From Schaalia odontolytica (GTDB lineage Bacteria; Actinomycetota; Actinomycetes; Actinomycetales; Actinomycetaceae), in the NCBI RefSeq assembly GCF_024584435.1, contig NZ_CP102197.1, positions 744,001-808,000 of the forward strand: DNA of 64,000 bases. The letters run 5' to 3'. How positions within the stretch are numbered: position 1 is the first letter of the stretch; each line of letters begins with the position of its first letter. Made by a program: the position numbers and the translations under genes. Below the pieces are notes generated by a model. It searched no databases. It had not been told where the DNA came from and saw nothing but the letters and a program-made list of their open reading frames with translations. This document shows positions 1 to 8,850 of this stretch, piece after piece.

Positions 1-979
1 GCGCTCCGCCGTGCTTGCCGGGGATCCGGGCGACGCCCTGGTTGCCCGCCGTCATGACGCGGTTGATCGCCCCGACGCTGCCTCCCCTCAGCGGCCCCAG
101 CTCGGCCGCCGCATCCAGGTGCACGAGAAGGTCATCCAGATCCGCGCGCAGCTCGCGCAGGATCGAGGTGACAGGTCCGGCATTGCCTGCCACGATCGAC
201 GTCCACAATCGAGGGTCGGAGGCGGCGATCCTGGCCGTGTCCCGCAGGCCCTGCCCGGCCAGGCCGAGCGCCTGCGCGGGGGCATCAACGAGGCGAGCCG
301 CAAGCATCGAGGAAACCAGCTGGGGCACGTGGGACACGAGCGCGACGGCGTGGTCGTGGGTGCCCGCGTTCATCTCGAGCGGGACGGAACCGACGTCCGT
401 GGCAAGGGCGCGGGCGGCAAGCACCGCGCGCGGGGCCGTCCTACCGTGAGCAACAATCACCCAGGGACGGCCGTAGAACAGGTCAGCGTCCGCGGCCCCG
501 GCGCCCGAGCGCTCGCGGCCAGCCATCGGATGGCATCCCACGTATCGGGAGGCATCTTCCCCTCTTCCCTCCCTGTCCAACGCCGCGAGGACGTCGGCAA
601 CGATCGCGTCCTTGACGGAGGCAACGTCGGTGACGATCGCGCGGGGAAAGCGCGCCAACGCATCGACGATGACACGATCGGCCACGTCCGGGGGCGTCGC
701 GACGACAACGATGCGGGGCGCCTCGTAACCGGGGTGGTTGTGTCCGCGAACCGCGCAGGCCACCCGGGCCTCGTTGGCCACGTCGCTCAGGGGCCTGCCG
801 GCGCCCACGTCGGCAGCCAGCCGCAGGGAGGTGGGGGATGCGTCCTCGAGGTAGACGCTCACGCCCCCGGCGCGCAGCGCGAGGCCAAGCGATGCACCCA
901 CGAGGCCCGTCCCAACGATGAGAACCGGGCCGACCGTCGAAACCACGCGGGCGCCAACGCCCGCCGCTGGCCCGCTCAC
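1..979 (-). CDS. tyrA: Prephenate dehydrogenase, 3' end cut by window edge
   Basis: Read from the reverse strand as an open frame running off the window edge, 326 codons visible. It oxidatively decarboxylates prephenate to 4-hydroxyphenylpyruvate (NAD+), the tyrosine branch of aromatic synthesis. Visible signs are the Rossmann motif GTGLVG at residues 23-28, an IVVVATPP strand, a TDVASVKDAI motif and CHPMAGRERSG, the conserved substrate-site segment. The GTG start overlaps the rluB stop as GTGA, so translation is probably coupled. The family assignment is firm; the C-terminus, including any ACT domain, lies outside the window. Confidence 0.9.
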   Translation of the reverse strand, partial: MSGPAAGVGARVVSTVGPVLIVGTGLVGASLGLALRAGGVSVYLEDASPTSLRLAADVGAGRPLSDVANEARVACAVRGHNHPGYEAPRIVVVATPPDVADRVIVDALARFPRAIVTDVASVKDAIVADVLAALDREGRGEDASRYVGCHPMAGRERSGAGAADADLFYGRPWVIVAHGRTAPRAVLAARALATDVGSVPLEMNAGTHDHAVALVSHVPQLVSSMLAARLVDAPAQALGLAGQGLRDTARIAASDPRLWTSIVAGNAGPVTSILRELRADLDDLLVHLDAAAELGPLRGGSVGAINRVMTAGNQGVARIPGKHGGA

Positions 980-1725
980 AGCCCGACGGCCCCGTAGAGA
1001 GCAGTCAGGGCGTTGCCCTTGATGCGGCGCGTCGTGCCCTGCTTGAGGTGGTCGAGGCTGATCGGGCCAAAGCCGGTACGCACAAGCTCGCGCACCGGGT
1101 AGCCAACCGCCTCCATCATGCGCCGCACGAGCCGGTTGCGGCCCTCGTGCACGACGACCTCAACGGTCGTGATATCCCCGTAGGTGTCGACGAGGCGGAA
1201 GGAGTCGACGGCGATGGGCCCGTCCTCAAGCTCGATGCCAGCCAGCAGTCGACGTCGCACGCCCGGCTTGACCTCACCGTGGAGGCGGGCCACGTAGGTC
1301 TTGCGGATCTCGTACGAGGGATGGGTCAGGCGGTTGGCGAGTTCACCGTCGTTCGTCAGCAGCAGCAGGCCCGACGTGTCGATGTCGAGCCGGCCGACGT
1401 GGTAGAGGCGCTCGGGGTAGTCTGCGATCAGGTCGGCGATCGTCGGACGTCCCTCGGGGTCGCTCATCGTGGAGACGGTGCCGATCGGCTTGTTGACCGC
1501 CAGCACGATGTGCTTGGCCTCGTCAAGGATGAGGCGCTCACCGTCGACGTGAATGACCTGGGTCGCCGGATCGACGCGCACCCCCTGGGTGCGCACCACT
1601 GTGCCGTCAACGCTGACGCGCCCATCGGCGATCATCTGTTCGGACGCGCGCCTGGACGCGATCCCAGCCTGGGCAAGCACCTTCTGTAGGCGCACTCCGC
1701 CCTCGGTGTAGGGGTTAGCCCTCAT
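976..1725 (-). CDS. rluB: 23S rRNA pseudouridine synthase, RluB/RsuA family
   Basis: 249 residues. An N-terminal S4 RNA-binding domain (about residues 11-60) precedes a pseudouridine synthase domain carrying the GRLDIDTSGLLLLTNDG motif, in which Asp114 is the expected catalytic nucleophile. It isomerises uridine to pseudouridine in 23S rRNA; the exact target base cannot be read from sequence. The ATG overlaps the scpB stop (ATGA) and its own stop overlaps tyrA (GTGA), so it sits inside a tightly coupled parA-scpA-scpB-rluB-tyrA operon, the usual actinobacterial arrangement. Confidence 0.93.
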   Translation of the reverse strand: MRANPYTEGGVRLQKVLAQAGIASRRASEQMIADGRVSVDGTVVRTQGVRVDPATQVIHVDGERLILDEAKHIVLAVNKPIGTVSTMSDPEGRPTIADLIADYPERLYHVGRLDIDTSGLLLLTNDGELANRLTHPSYEIRKTYVARLHGEVKPGVRRRLLAGIELEDGPIAVDSFRLVDTYGDITTVEVVVHEGRNRLVRRMMEAVGYPVRELVRTGFGPISLDHLKQGTTRRIKGNALTALYGAVGL

Positions 1726-2282
1726 AGTTCTTCCTCCAATTCGATGAGCGCGTCGGCTTCCGGCAGGTAGGGTGCCAAGGGTAGCAGCTCGGACAGGCTT
1801 GACATCCCCATTTTCTCAAGAAACTCCGCGGTCGTCCCGTATAGGTGCGCCCCCGAGGGTGTCGTGCCGGTCTCTTCTACGAGGCCCCGAGCGAGCAGGG
1901 TGCGCACGACGCCATCGACGTTCACCCCGCGGATCTTGCAGATGCGCGAGCGCGATATCGGCTGGCGATAGGCGATCACGGCCAGCGTTTCCAGCGCTGC
2001 CTGCGACAAACGCGCGTGCGCGGAACCGACGACAAATCTCCCCACGGCGTGCGCGTAGCGGCGCGCAGAGTAGATGCGCCATCCGCCCGCGACCCGACGC
2101 AGCTCGAACCCCCTGGCCTCTGCGCCGTCCTCGCCCCCATACTCCCGCGCCAGCGCGTTGAGCTCTCGCTCGACCTCACCCGCGTCGACGCCGAGGGCCG
2201 CCGCCACCTCTTCGGCGGCCACCGGCTCCGCCGCGACCATCAGGATCGCCTCAAGCGGCCCCCTCAGCGCGCCCTCACTCAT
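1722..2282 (-). CDS. scpB: Segregation and condensation protein ScpB
   Basis: 186 residues from the ATG of MSEGALRGPLEAILMVAAEP. It is the winged-helix kleisin partner of ScpA in the bacterial condensin (SMC-ScpAB). Diagnostic segments are LSQAALETLAVIAYRQP and IRGVNVDGVVRTLLARGLVEE, the two winged-helix signatures of the family. The start overlaps the end of scpA by eight bases (ATGAGTGA). The frame stays open further upstream, but that part is antisense-like scpA sequence with no similarity to ScpB, so the internal ATG is preferred. Confidence 0.94.
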   Translation of the reverse strand: MSEGALRGPLEAILMVAAEPVAAEEVAAALGVDAGEVERELNALAREYGGEDGAEARGFELRRVAGGWRIYSARRYAHAVGRFVVGSAHARLSQAALETLAVIAYRQPISRSRICKIRGVNVDGVVRTLLARGLVEETGTTPSGAHLYGTTAEFLEKMGMSSLSELLPLAPYLPEADALIELEEEL

Positions 2283-3135
2283 TGTCCGCGCCCTTCCCTT
2301 CCTCGTTGACTGATGCCCCTGCGCCGCGCCGTCCTGCGCGTTCGGATGATGCCTCGGATCCGTGCCCGTCACCCGCGGCTCGCCCGCGCCAGGAGACGAG
2401 CAGGGGCGCCAGCGGAGCCTCCTGGTCAAACTCAACCGCTCCGTCACGATACAGCTCCAGGAGCGCGAGGAAACGCGATACCAGTACCGGACGGGCGGCG
2501 TCACACACCAGCTCAGCGAATGTCATGCGCCCCGCCCGGGCAAGCATCGCAGAGAGCACGAGGACCTGCTCGCGCACCGGCACGACGGGATCATGCAGGT
2601 GGGAGACCTCAACAGTCGGGCTCTGGGATGTCAACGCGTCGGCGGCCAGCCGCGCCAGATCCTGCGGGGTTGTCGTCCACGCCAGGGGAGGAAGCATGAC
2701 CGCAAAGTGCGCTTCGAGGGGGACCTCGCGCGGCACGTAGTGCTCGTTGTCGATGAGCCTGCGCCCGATGTCCTTCGATGCTTCCTTGTAGGCGCGGTAC
2801 TGCAGGAGACGGGAGAAGAGAAGATCACGAGCCTCAAGGTCCGCCTCGCTGGCCCCCGCCTCCTCGTCCACCTGCGGAAGGAGGCGCGCTGCCTTCATGT
2901 CGAGCAGCGTGGCTGCGACGACGAGGAACTCACTCGTGCGCGACAGGTCGGGGCTGGCGTGCATGAACGCGATAAACTCGTCGGTCACCTGCGCGAGCGC
3001 AACCTCCGTGATATCGAGTTTCTTGCGGGCTATCAGTGACAGAAGCAGGTCGAAGGGGCCTTCGAACACCGGCAGAGACACGGCGAAGAGGTCAAACTCC
3101 CCCTGTACCTCAAGCTGTTCAGGCTGCGTCGCCAC
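2275..3135 (-). CDS. scpA: Segregation and condensation protein ScpA (kleisin)
   Basis: 286 residues from a GTG at 3135 that lies inside the end of parA (17-base overlap). ScpA is the kleisin that bridges the SMC heads. The N-terminal FEGPFDLLLSLIARKKLDI motif and the TSEFLVVAATLLDMKAARLLP motif are classical. The C-terminal winged helix ends in a short basic then acidic tail of low complexity. The frame remains open far upstream but reads as shadow of parA. Upstream overlap with parA and downstream overlap with scpB imply one transcript and coupled synthesis of segregation proteins. Confidence 0.93.
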   Translation of the reverse strand: MATQPEQLEVQGEFDLFAVSLPVFEGPFDLLLSLIARKKLDITEVALAQVTDEFIAFMHASPDLSRTSEFLVVAATLLDMKAARLLPQVDEEAGASEADLEARDLLFSRLLQYRAYKEASKDIGRRLIDNEHYVPREVPLEAHFAVMLPPLAWTTTPQDLARLAADALTSQSPTVEVSHLHDPVVPVREQVLVLSAMLARAGRMTFAELVCDAARPVLVSRFLALLELYRDGAVEFDQEAPLAPLLVSWRGRAAGDGHGSEASSERAGRRGAGASVNEEGKGADNE

Positions 3136-3982
3136 GGGCGATGACTTCCCGCGCGAGTCGACGATACGCGTGGGCTCCGGCGTGGTTGGGCGCGTACGAA
3201 ATGATGGGTTCGGTCGCGACCGACGCGTCCGGGAACTTGATCGTGCGGCCGATCCGGGTGTCGAAAACGAGGTCACCGAAGGCCTCCTGAAGCCTTTGCA
3301 GCACCTCGCGAGAGTGCAGGGTGCGGCTGTCGACCATCGTGGCCACGATACCGTCAATCTTGAGCCGAGGGTTGATGCGGTCGCGTACCGTTTCGATCGT
3401 CTCAACGAGCAGAGCGACGCCTCGCAGGGCGAAGAACTCAGCCTCCACCGGCACGATGACACCGTGCGCGGCCGTCAGTGCGTTCACCGCGAGAAGACCG
3501 AGAGAGGGCTGGCAGTCGATGAGGACAACGTCGTAGTCGGACTCGACGTGGCGCAGCACGCGAGCCAGCGCACTCTCGCGCGCGACCTCGTTCACCAGCT
3601 GAACCTCCGCTGCCGACAGATCGATGTTCGCGGGAATGATGTCGAGGTTAGGCGTGGCCGTGTGACAGATGGTCGCGACGACGTCGGCCTTCGGGTTCAT
3701 GAGCAGGGTGTAGATCGTCTGCTCCATGTCCAGCGCGTTGATCCCCAGCCCCACGGAGGCGGCGCCCTGGGGGTCGAAATCGACGATGAGGACCCGGCGC
3801 CCATACTCGGCCAGCGCGGCACCCAGGTTGATGGTCGTCGTGGTCTTCCCCACCCCGCCCTTCTGGTTACACATCGCGATAACGCGGGCAGGACCGTGTC
3901 CCGTCAGCGGCGGCGGCACCGGAAAATCGACCGTTTCGGCGGGCAGGTCGGGCGTGAGCGTCGGATGCGAATTCATGGTCAC
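3119..3982 (-). CDS. ParA/Soj-family chromosome-partitioning ATPase
   Basis: 287 residues. The deviant Walker A box KGGVGKTTTT lies at residues 41-50, preceded by a roughly 30-residue proline-containing tail, followed by VLIVDFDPQG and DVVLIDCQPSLG. It belongs to the ParA/MinD ATPases that act with ParB-type or SMC partners. This copy is linked to xerD and scpAB rather than to parB/oriC, so it is probably the second, scp-linked ParA of actinobacteria rather than the origin ParA; that is inference. A GTG start at 3982 is preferred because a TAGGAT box sits six bases before it; an in-frame ATG lies two codons on. Confidence 0.9.
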   Translation of the reverse strand: MTMNSHPTLTPDLPAETVDFPVPPPLTGHGPARVIAMCNQKGGVGKTTTTINLGAALAEYGRRVLIVDFDPQGAASVGLGINALDMEQTIYTLLMNPKADVVATICHTATPNLDIIPANIDLSAAEVQLVNEVARESALARVLRHVESDYDVVLIDCQPSLGLLAVNALTAAHGVIVPVEAEFFALRGVALLVETIETVRDRINPRLKIDGIVATMVDSRTLHSREVLQRLQEAFGDLVFDTRIGRTIKFPDASVATEPIISYAPNHAGAHAYRRLAREVIARGDAA

Positions 3983-3988
3983 AGGCTC

Positions 3989-3994
3989 ATCCTA
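3989..3994 (-). promoter_or_regulatory. -10 box for leaderless parA transcript
   Basis: TAGGAT on the minus strand, six bases (GAGCCT) before the GTG start of parA. Spacing matches a start codon at or next to the transcription start. The same bases also contain an AGGA that could act as a ribosome-binding site, so the two readings compete. Confidence 0.5.
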
Positions 3995-3996
3995 GT

Positions 3997-4947
3997 TCAT
4001 TGCTTCACATTCTCATCCGTGCCACGCGCTCTGGGGTGCGAGACGGTAAATACCTCGCGCAACACGGTGGCGGTGACACGCGTGTAGATCTGGGTGGTAG
4101 CCACCGACGCGTGACCGAGGAGTTCCTGAACCTCGCGCACACTTGCCCCACCTTCGAGAAGGTGGGTCGCGAAGGAGTGGCGCAGCGTGTGCGGCGAGAC
4201 TCGGTGTGCGAGATTCGCCGCCTGCGCCGCGCGGCGGATGGCCGTCCAGGCGCTCTGGCGTGACAGAGCAGATCCGCGCGAATTGAGGAAGAGAGCCGTC
4301 GAACCGGAACCTCGAGCGGCCAGCACGGGGCGGGCACGGACCCGGTATGCATCGAGAGCCTCGATTGCGAAGGATCCGACCGGCACGATCCTCTCCTTGC
4401 GTCCTTTACCGAAGAGGCGCACGACGGGCACCTGCCCATCGAGATCGAGATCGTCGGCGCTCAGGGCAACGGCCTCGGACACGCGCGCACCCGTGGCGTA
4501 CAGGAGCTCCAACAGCGCGGCGTCGCGCAGCCCGATGGGTGTGTCGTCGGCGTGGGCCGCGTCCAGCAAACGCCCCACCTCGTCAACGGACAGGGCTTTG
4601 GGAAGGTGGCTGCCTTGGCGCGGAGCACGCAGCTGCGCCGTCACATCGACGTTGAGGACCCCCTCCGCCAGCGCATACCTGTGCAGTCCCCTGATTGCCG
4701 CACAGGCACGTGCAACCGACGACGGGGCCGCCGGCCTACCGGATACCTGGCCGGATGCGAGCCCGGCCAGGTGTTCCTCAACGTCGTGAGCGCTGACATC
4801 CGTGAGCGTTGCCCTCCCCCGGCTTTCCATGTCGCGCACGTATCGTGAGGCGTCGCGCAGGTAATTCGACACCGTGTGCGTCGACGCTCCCTTCTCGACG
4901 CGCAGATAGTCCACCCAGTCGCGCACGAGTGCATCCATGGCGGTCAT
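3997..4947 (-). CDS. xerD: Site-specific tyrosine recombinase XerD
   Basis: 316 residues from MTAMDALVRDWVDYLRVEKG. The N-terminal SAM-like core-binding domain is followed by the catalytic domain with the full set of tyrosine recombinase residues: Arg155 (GARVSE), Lys181 (GKGRKER), His253 and Arg256 (HTLRHSF), His279 (LGHASV) and Tyr288 (QIYTRV). It resolves chromosome dimers at dif together with XerC. Linkage to parA-scpAB supports XerD rather than a phage integrase. The frame is open upstream, but that part overlaps the tkt promoter region; a TACGCT box six bases before the chosen ATG supports this start. Confidence 0.93.
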   Translation of the reverse strand: MTAMDALVRDWVDYLRVEKGASTHTVSNYLRDASRYVRDMESRGRATLTDVSAHDVEEHLAGLASGQVSGRPAAPSSVARACAAIRGLHRYALAEGVLNVDVTAQLRAPRQGSHLPKALSVDEVGRLLDAAHADDTPIGLRDAALLELLYATGARVSEAVALSADDLDLDGQVPVVRLFGKGRKERIVPVGSFAIEALDAYRVRARPVLAARGSGSTALFLNSRGSALSRQSAWTAIRRAAQAANLAHRVSPHTLRHSFATHLLEGGASVREVQELLGHASVATTQIYTRVTATVLREVFTVSHPRARGTDENVKQ

Positions 4948-4953
4948 GGCGCC

Positions 4954-4959
4954 AGCGTA
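4954..4959 (-). promoter_or_regulatory. -10 box for leaderless xerD transcript
   Basis: TACGCT on the minus strand followed by six bases and the ATG of xerD. No Shine-Dalgarno sequence lies at normal spacing (the nearest GGAGG is over 20 bases upstream). Confidence 0.45.
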
Positions 4960-5013
4960 AGCGCTCGATCCTCCGATTGCGCGTGAGCGGTATCCGCTTG
5001 CCGCCAGTTTCGC

Positions 5014-5019
5014 TAGACT
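5014..5019 (+). promoter_or_regulatory. Possible -10 box upstream of tkt
   Basis: TAGACT in the xerD-tkt divergent region would give a leader of about 50 bases before the GTG of tkt. No convincing -35 is visible at 17 bases, so this is tentative. Confidence 0.35.
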
Positions 5020-5075
5020 GTGACACGGTAAACGTTTCTCGCCCCGACGCTGGGGCCCGACACCTGGAGACCGAT

Positions 5076-7160
5076 GTGACACTACACTGGGACCACATTG
5101 ACGACGAAGCGGTCAAGACCGCGAAAATCCTCGCGGCCGATGCCGTCGAGCAGGCCGGATCAGGACACCCTGGAACCGCCATTTCACTCGCCCCCGCCGC
5201 GTACCTTCTCTACAACAAGGTCATGAACGTGGACCCTGCGGATCCGCGCTGGATCGGCCGTGACCGCTTCATCCTGTCGGCGGGGCACTCGTCCCTCACC
5301 CAGTACGTTCAGCTCTACCTCACGGGCTTCGGCCTTGAGCTGGAGGACATCGAGAAGCTGCGCACCGCGGGCTCGCTCACGCCCGGCCACCCCGAGTACG
5401 GACACACGAAGGGTGTGGAGATCACAACCGGACCGCTGGGAACGGGCATTGCGTCGGCCGTCGGTTTCGCCATGAACGCCCGCCGCGTGCACGGCCTGCT
5501 GGATCCTGACACGCCTCTGGGCGAGTCCGTGTTCGATCACCACGTCTACGTGATCGCCGGTGACGGTTGCTTCGAGGAGGGCGTCTCCGCCGAGGCATCG
5601 TCGTTGGCGGGAACCCAGGAGCTGGGTAACATCACGGTGATCTGGGACGACAACCACATCTCGATCGAGGACGATACCTCGATCGCGTTTAACGAGGACG
5701 TCCTGGCACGCTACGAGGCTTACGGCTGGCACGTTCAGCGCGTCGATTGGCTGGGCGAGAACGGCTCTTACGAGGAGAACACCGCGGCCCTCAGCGACGC
5801 CCTCAAGGCGGCAAAGGCAGAGACGGCGAAGCCCTCGCTCATCGCGCTGCGCACCATCATCGGTTGGCCAACCCCCGGTAAGCAGAACACGGGCGGGATT
5901 CACGGTTCCAAGCTCGGCTCCGATGCCCTCAAGGGTCTGAAGGAGGCTCTGGGAGCCGACCCGGACAAGATGTTCGACGCCGACGCCACGCTCGTGGCAA
6001 CCGTGCGCGAGCGCGCCGCAGCGCGCGCTGCCGAGTACCGCAAGGACTGGGATGCCCGCTTCGAGGCGTGGAAGGATGCCCACCCCGAGGAGGCCGCCCT
6101 GCTGGAGCGCCTCCTCGATGGCCGCCTCCCCGAAGGATGGGCCGACGCGCTGCCCGTCTTCGAGGAGGGCAAGGCGATCGCGACCCGCGCCGCCTCGGGC
6201 CAGGTGCTCAACGCGATCGCGCCCGTGCTGCCTGAACTGTGGGGGGGCTCGGCTGACCTCGCCGGATCCAACAACACGTTCGTCAAGGGCGAGCCCTCGT
6301 TCCTGCCCGCGCACCGCTCCTCCACGTCCTTCAGCGGCAACGAGTTCGGCCGTAACCTGCACTTCGGCGTCCGTGAGTTCGCGATGGGTGCCGCCCTCAA
6401 CGGCATCGCCGCCGACGGCTTGACTCGGGCCTACGGTGGCACGTTCTTCGTGTTTTCCGACTTCATGCGCGGAGCCGTGCGCCTGGCCGCGCTCATGGAT
6501 CTTCCGGTCACCTACGTGTGGACCCACGACTCCATCGGCGTGGGCGAGGATGGTCCCACGCACCAGCCGATCGAGCACTTGGCGGCCTACCGTGCGATTC
6601 CGAACGTCGCGGTCGTGCGTCCGGCCGACGCCGCCGAGACGGCTGCCTCCTGGAAGGCGATCCTTGAGCAGACGCACCCCGCGGCCATCGTTCTGTCGCG
6701 TCAGAACCTGCCCAACCCGGCGCGCGGGGAAGGGACCGGCCTGGCTGGCACGGCGAACCTGCACCGGGGTGCCTACGTGCTGGCTGACACCGAGGGTACT
6801 CCGGACGTGATTCTCATGGCTTCCGGCTCGGAAGTCGCCGTTGCCCTCGAAGCGCGCGAGAGTCTCGCCGCCGAGGGCATCGCGGCGCGCGTCGTCTCCG
6901 TGCCCTGCCTGGACTGGTTCGAGGCACAGGATTGCGCCTACCGCGACGAGGTCCTTCCCCCGTCCGTGCGTGCACGCGTGTCCGTCGAGGCGGGCATTGC
7001 CCTGCCGTGGTACCGCTGGATCGGCGACGCCGGCCGCGCCGTCTCCATCGAGCACTTCGGAGAGTCGGCTCCCGGCACCCTCCTGTTCGAGAAGTACGGG
7101 ATCGACGCGGGGCACGTCGCCTCCGCCGCGAAGGACTCCATCGAGGCTGCGAGGTCGTGA
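5076..7160 (+). CDS. tkt: Transketolase
   Basis: 694 residues from a GTG preceded by GGAGA at five bases. This thiamine-diphosphate enzyme moves two-carbon ketol units between pentose-phosphate sugars in the cytosol. Visible signs are GSGHPGTAISLAP near the N-terminus, the thiamine-diphosphate motif beginning VIAGDGCFEEG and ending near DDNHISIEDD, and the transketolase signature GEDGPTHQPIEHLAAYR. Length is normal. The frame is open upstream to 4809 but that part is antisense to xerD. It precedes zwf-opcA-pgl, separated by a hairpin terminator; no transaldolase gene lies between them in this window. Confidence 0.96.
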   Translation: MTLHWDHIDDEAVKTAKILAADAVEQAGSGHPGTAISLAPAAYLLYNKVMNVDPADPRWIGRDRFILSAGHSSLTQYVQLYLTGFGLELEDIEKLRTAGSLTPGHPEYGHTKGVEITTGPLGTGIASAVGFAMNARRVHGLLDPDTPLGESVFDHHVYVIAGDGCFEEGVSAEASSLAGTQELGNITVIWDDNHISIEDDTSIAFNEDVLARYEAYGWHVQRVDWLGENGSYEENTAALSDALKAAKAETAKPSLIALRTIIGWPTPGKQNTGGIHGSKLGSDALKGLKEALGADPDKMFDADATLVATVRERAAARAAEYRKDWDARFEAWKDAHPEEAALLERLLDGRLPEGWADALPVFEEGKAIATRAASGQVLNAIAPVLPELWGGSADLAGSNNTFVKGEPSFLPAHRSSTSFSGNEFGRNLHFGVREFAMGAALNGIAADGLTRAYGGTFFVFSDFMRGAVRLAALMDLPVTYVWTHDSIGVGEDGPTHQPIEHLAAYRAIPNVAVVRPADAAETAASWKAILEQTHPAAIVLSRQNLPNPARGEGTGLAGTANLHRGAYVLADTEGTPDVILMASGSEVAVALEARESLAAEGIAARVVSVPCLDWFEAQDCAYRDEVLPPSVRARVSVEAGIALPWYRWIGDAGRAVSIEHFGESAPGTLLFEKYGIDAGHVASAAKDSIEAARS

Positions 7161-7182
7161 CTTTCTAGTCAACTTCATGGCG

Positions 7183-7222
7183 ATAGGGCTGCTGGCGCGC
7201 GAGGGCGTGTCGGCAGCCCTAT
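7183..7222 (+). terminator. Terminator after tkt
   Basis: A 10-bp stem (ATAGGGCTGC / GCAGCCCTAT) enclosing a 20-base GC-rich loop, followed by TCTCTT. Located 23 bases after the tkt stop and before zwf. Confidence 0.6.
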
Positions 7223-7323
7223 TCTCTTAGGCATACCGGTTCCTCGGTGCCCGGCGGCCCGCGGCATCGCTCGCGGCCCTCACCGACCTCGTCCCATGTC
7301 CCCAAGCGAATGGAGCGCCCCCC

Positions 7324-8850
7324 GTGGCCAACGAGATCCCTTCCCTGCGCGACCCGCAAGACCGTAGGCTCCCGCGCATCTCGCCGCCGTGCGGCCTCGT
7401 GATCTTTGGTATTACCGGGGATCTGGCCCGCAAGAAGCTACTGCCAGCGATCTACGACCTCGCCAACCGCGGTCTCCTCCATCCGGCTTTCGCGTTGACC
7501 GGCTTCGCCCGGCGCGATTGGAGTCCCCGCGACTTCGAGGACTACGTGCGCTCCTCCATCGAGGCCCACTCGCGTACCGGCTTCAACGAGGGCACGTGGA
7601 ATCAGCTGCGCTCGGGCTTGCGTTTCGTCTCGGGGACCTTCGACGATCCGGGCGCCTACCGGCAGCTGGCCGAGACCGTGGCCGAACTGGACAGCTCCCG
7701 AGGCACGGGCGGCAATCACGCGTTCTACCTGTCCATTCCCCCCTCCTACTTTCCCGTCGTCGCCAAGCACCTGTCCGATACGGGCCTCAACAGGCGTCAG
7801 GGTCGCGAGTGGCGCCGCGTCATCATCGAGAAGCCCTTCGGCCATGACCTGGATTCGGCTCGCGAGCTGTCCACCGTCATCTCCCAGATCTTCGATGAGC
7901 GTGATGTCTTCCGGATCGACCACTACCTGGGCAAGGAGACGGTTCAGAACATCATGGCGATGCGCTTCGCCAACGCGATGTTTGAACCGCTGTGGAAGGC
8001 CACCTACGTCGACTCCGTCCAGATCACGATGGCCGAGGACATCGGCATCGGCACGCGTGCCGGGTACTACGACGGCATCGGCGCTGCCAGGGACATCATC
8101 CAGAATCACCTCCTGCAGCTCATGGCGCTCACAGCGATGGAGGAGCCCGTTCATTTCACCCCCGAGGAGATCCGCGTGGAGAAGGAGAAAGTCCTATCCG
8201 CGGTTCGCCTGCCCGAGGACCTGGGTAGCGCGACGGCTCGCGGGCAGTACGCCGGCGGCTGGCAGGGCGGTGACCGCGTGCGGGGTTACCTGGAGGAAGA
8301 CGGTATTCCTGCCGATTCGACGACGGACACGTTCGCGGCCGTCAAGCTCTATGTTGACACGCGGCGCTGGGCCGGGGTGCCCTTCTACCTGCGTGCCGGC
8401 AAGCGTCTGGGCAAGCGCGTCACCGAGATTGCCGTCATCTTCAAGCGTTCGGCTCACGTTCCCTTCGCCAACTCCGATCTGAGCGAATCGGGTCAGAACG
8501 CGCTCGTCATCCGCGTCCAGCCGGACGAGGGACTGACCCTCAAGCTCGGTGCGAAGGTTCCCGGCACGGAGATGCAGGTGCGCGACGTGACCATGGACTT
8601 CGCCTACGGCCACGCGTTCACGGAGGATTCCCCGGAGGCCTACGAGCGCCTCATCCTCGATGCGCTCGTCGGCTCTGCTCCGCTTTTTCCCCACCAGCGC
8701 GAGGTCGAGGCCTCGTGGCGGATTCTTGACCCGATCCTCGACTTTTGGGACACCCAGGGTCAGCCCGAGCCCTACGCGCCGGGCACGTGGGGTCCTTCAT
8801 CCGCGCACGACATGTTGGCCCGCGACGGCCGCTTCTGGAGGCTTCCGTGA
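7324..8850 (+). CDS. zwf: Glucose-6-phosphate 1-dehydrogenase
   Basis: 508 residues from a GTG. It oxidises glucose-6-phosphate to 6-phosphogluconolactone, the NADPH-producing entry to the pentose phosphate pathway. Signs are the coenzyme-binding segment VIFGITGDLARKKLLPA, the catalytic-site motif RIDHYLGKETVQN and YLRAGKRL. First gene of a zwf-opcA-pgl operon: its TGA overlaps the GTG of opcA. The start is set by the family N-terminus; the sequence before the GTG is C-rich and shows no good ribosome-binding site, so it is slightly uncertain. Confidence 0.95.
   Translation: MANEIPSLRDPQDRRLPRISPPCGLVIFGITGDLARKKLLPAIYDLANRGLLHPAFALTGFARRDWSPRDFEDYVRSSIEAHSRTGFNEGTWNQLRSGLRFVSGTFDDPGAYRQLAETVAELDSSRGTGGNHAFYLSIPPSYFPVVAKHLSDTGLNRRQGREWRRVIIEKPFGHDLDSARELSTVISQIFDERDVFRIDHYLGKETVQNIMAMRFANAMFEPLWKATYVDSVQITMAEDIGIGTRAGYYDGIGAARDIIQNHLLQLMALTAMEEPVHFTPEEIRVEKEKVLSAVRLPEDLGSATARGQYAGGWQGGDRVRGYLEEDGIPADSTTDTFAAVKLYVDTRRWAGVPFYLRAGKRLGKRVTEIAVIFKRSAHVPFANSDLSESGQNALVIRVQPDEGLTLKLGAKVPGTEMQVRDVTMDFAYGHAFTEDSPEAYERLILDALVGSAPLFPHQREVEASWRILDPILDFWDTQGQPEPYAPGTWGPSSAHDMLARDGRFWRLP

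Noticed and set aside
5184..7178. A 664-codon open frame on the minus strand opposite tkt
   Set aside because: Same high-GC mirror effect; the plus-strand transketolase has all family motifs.
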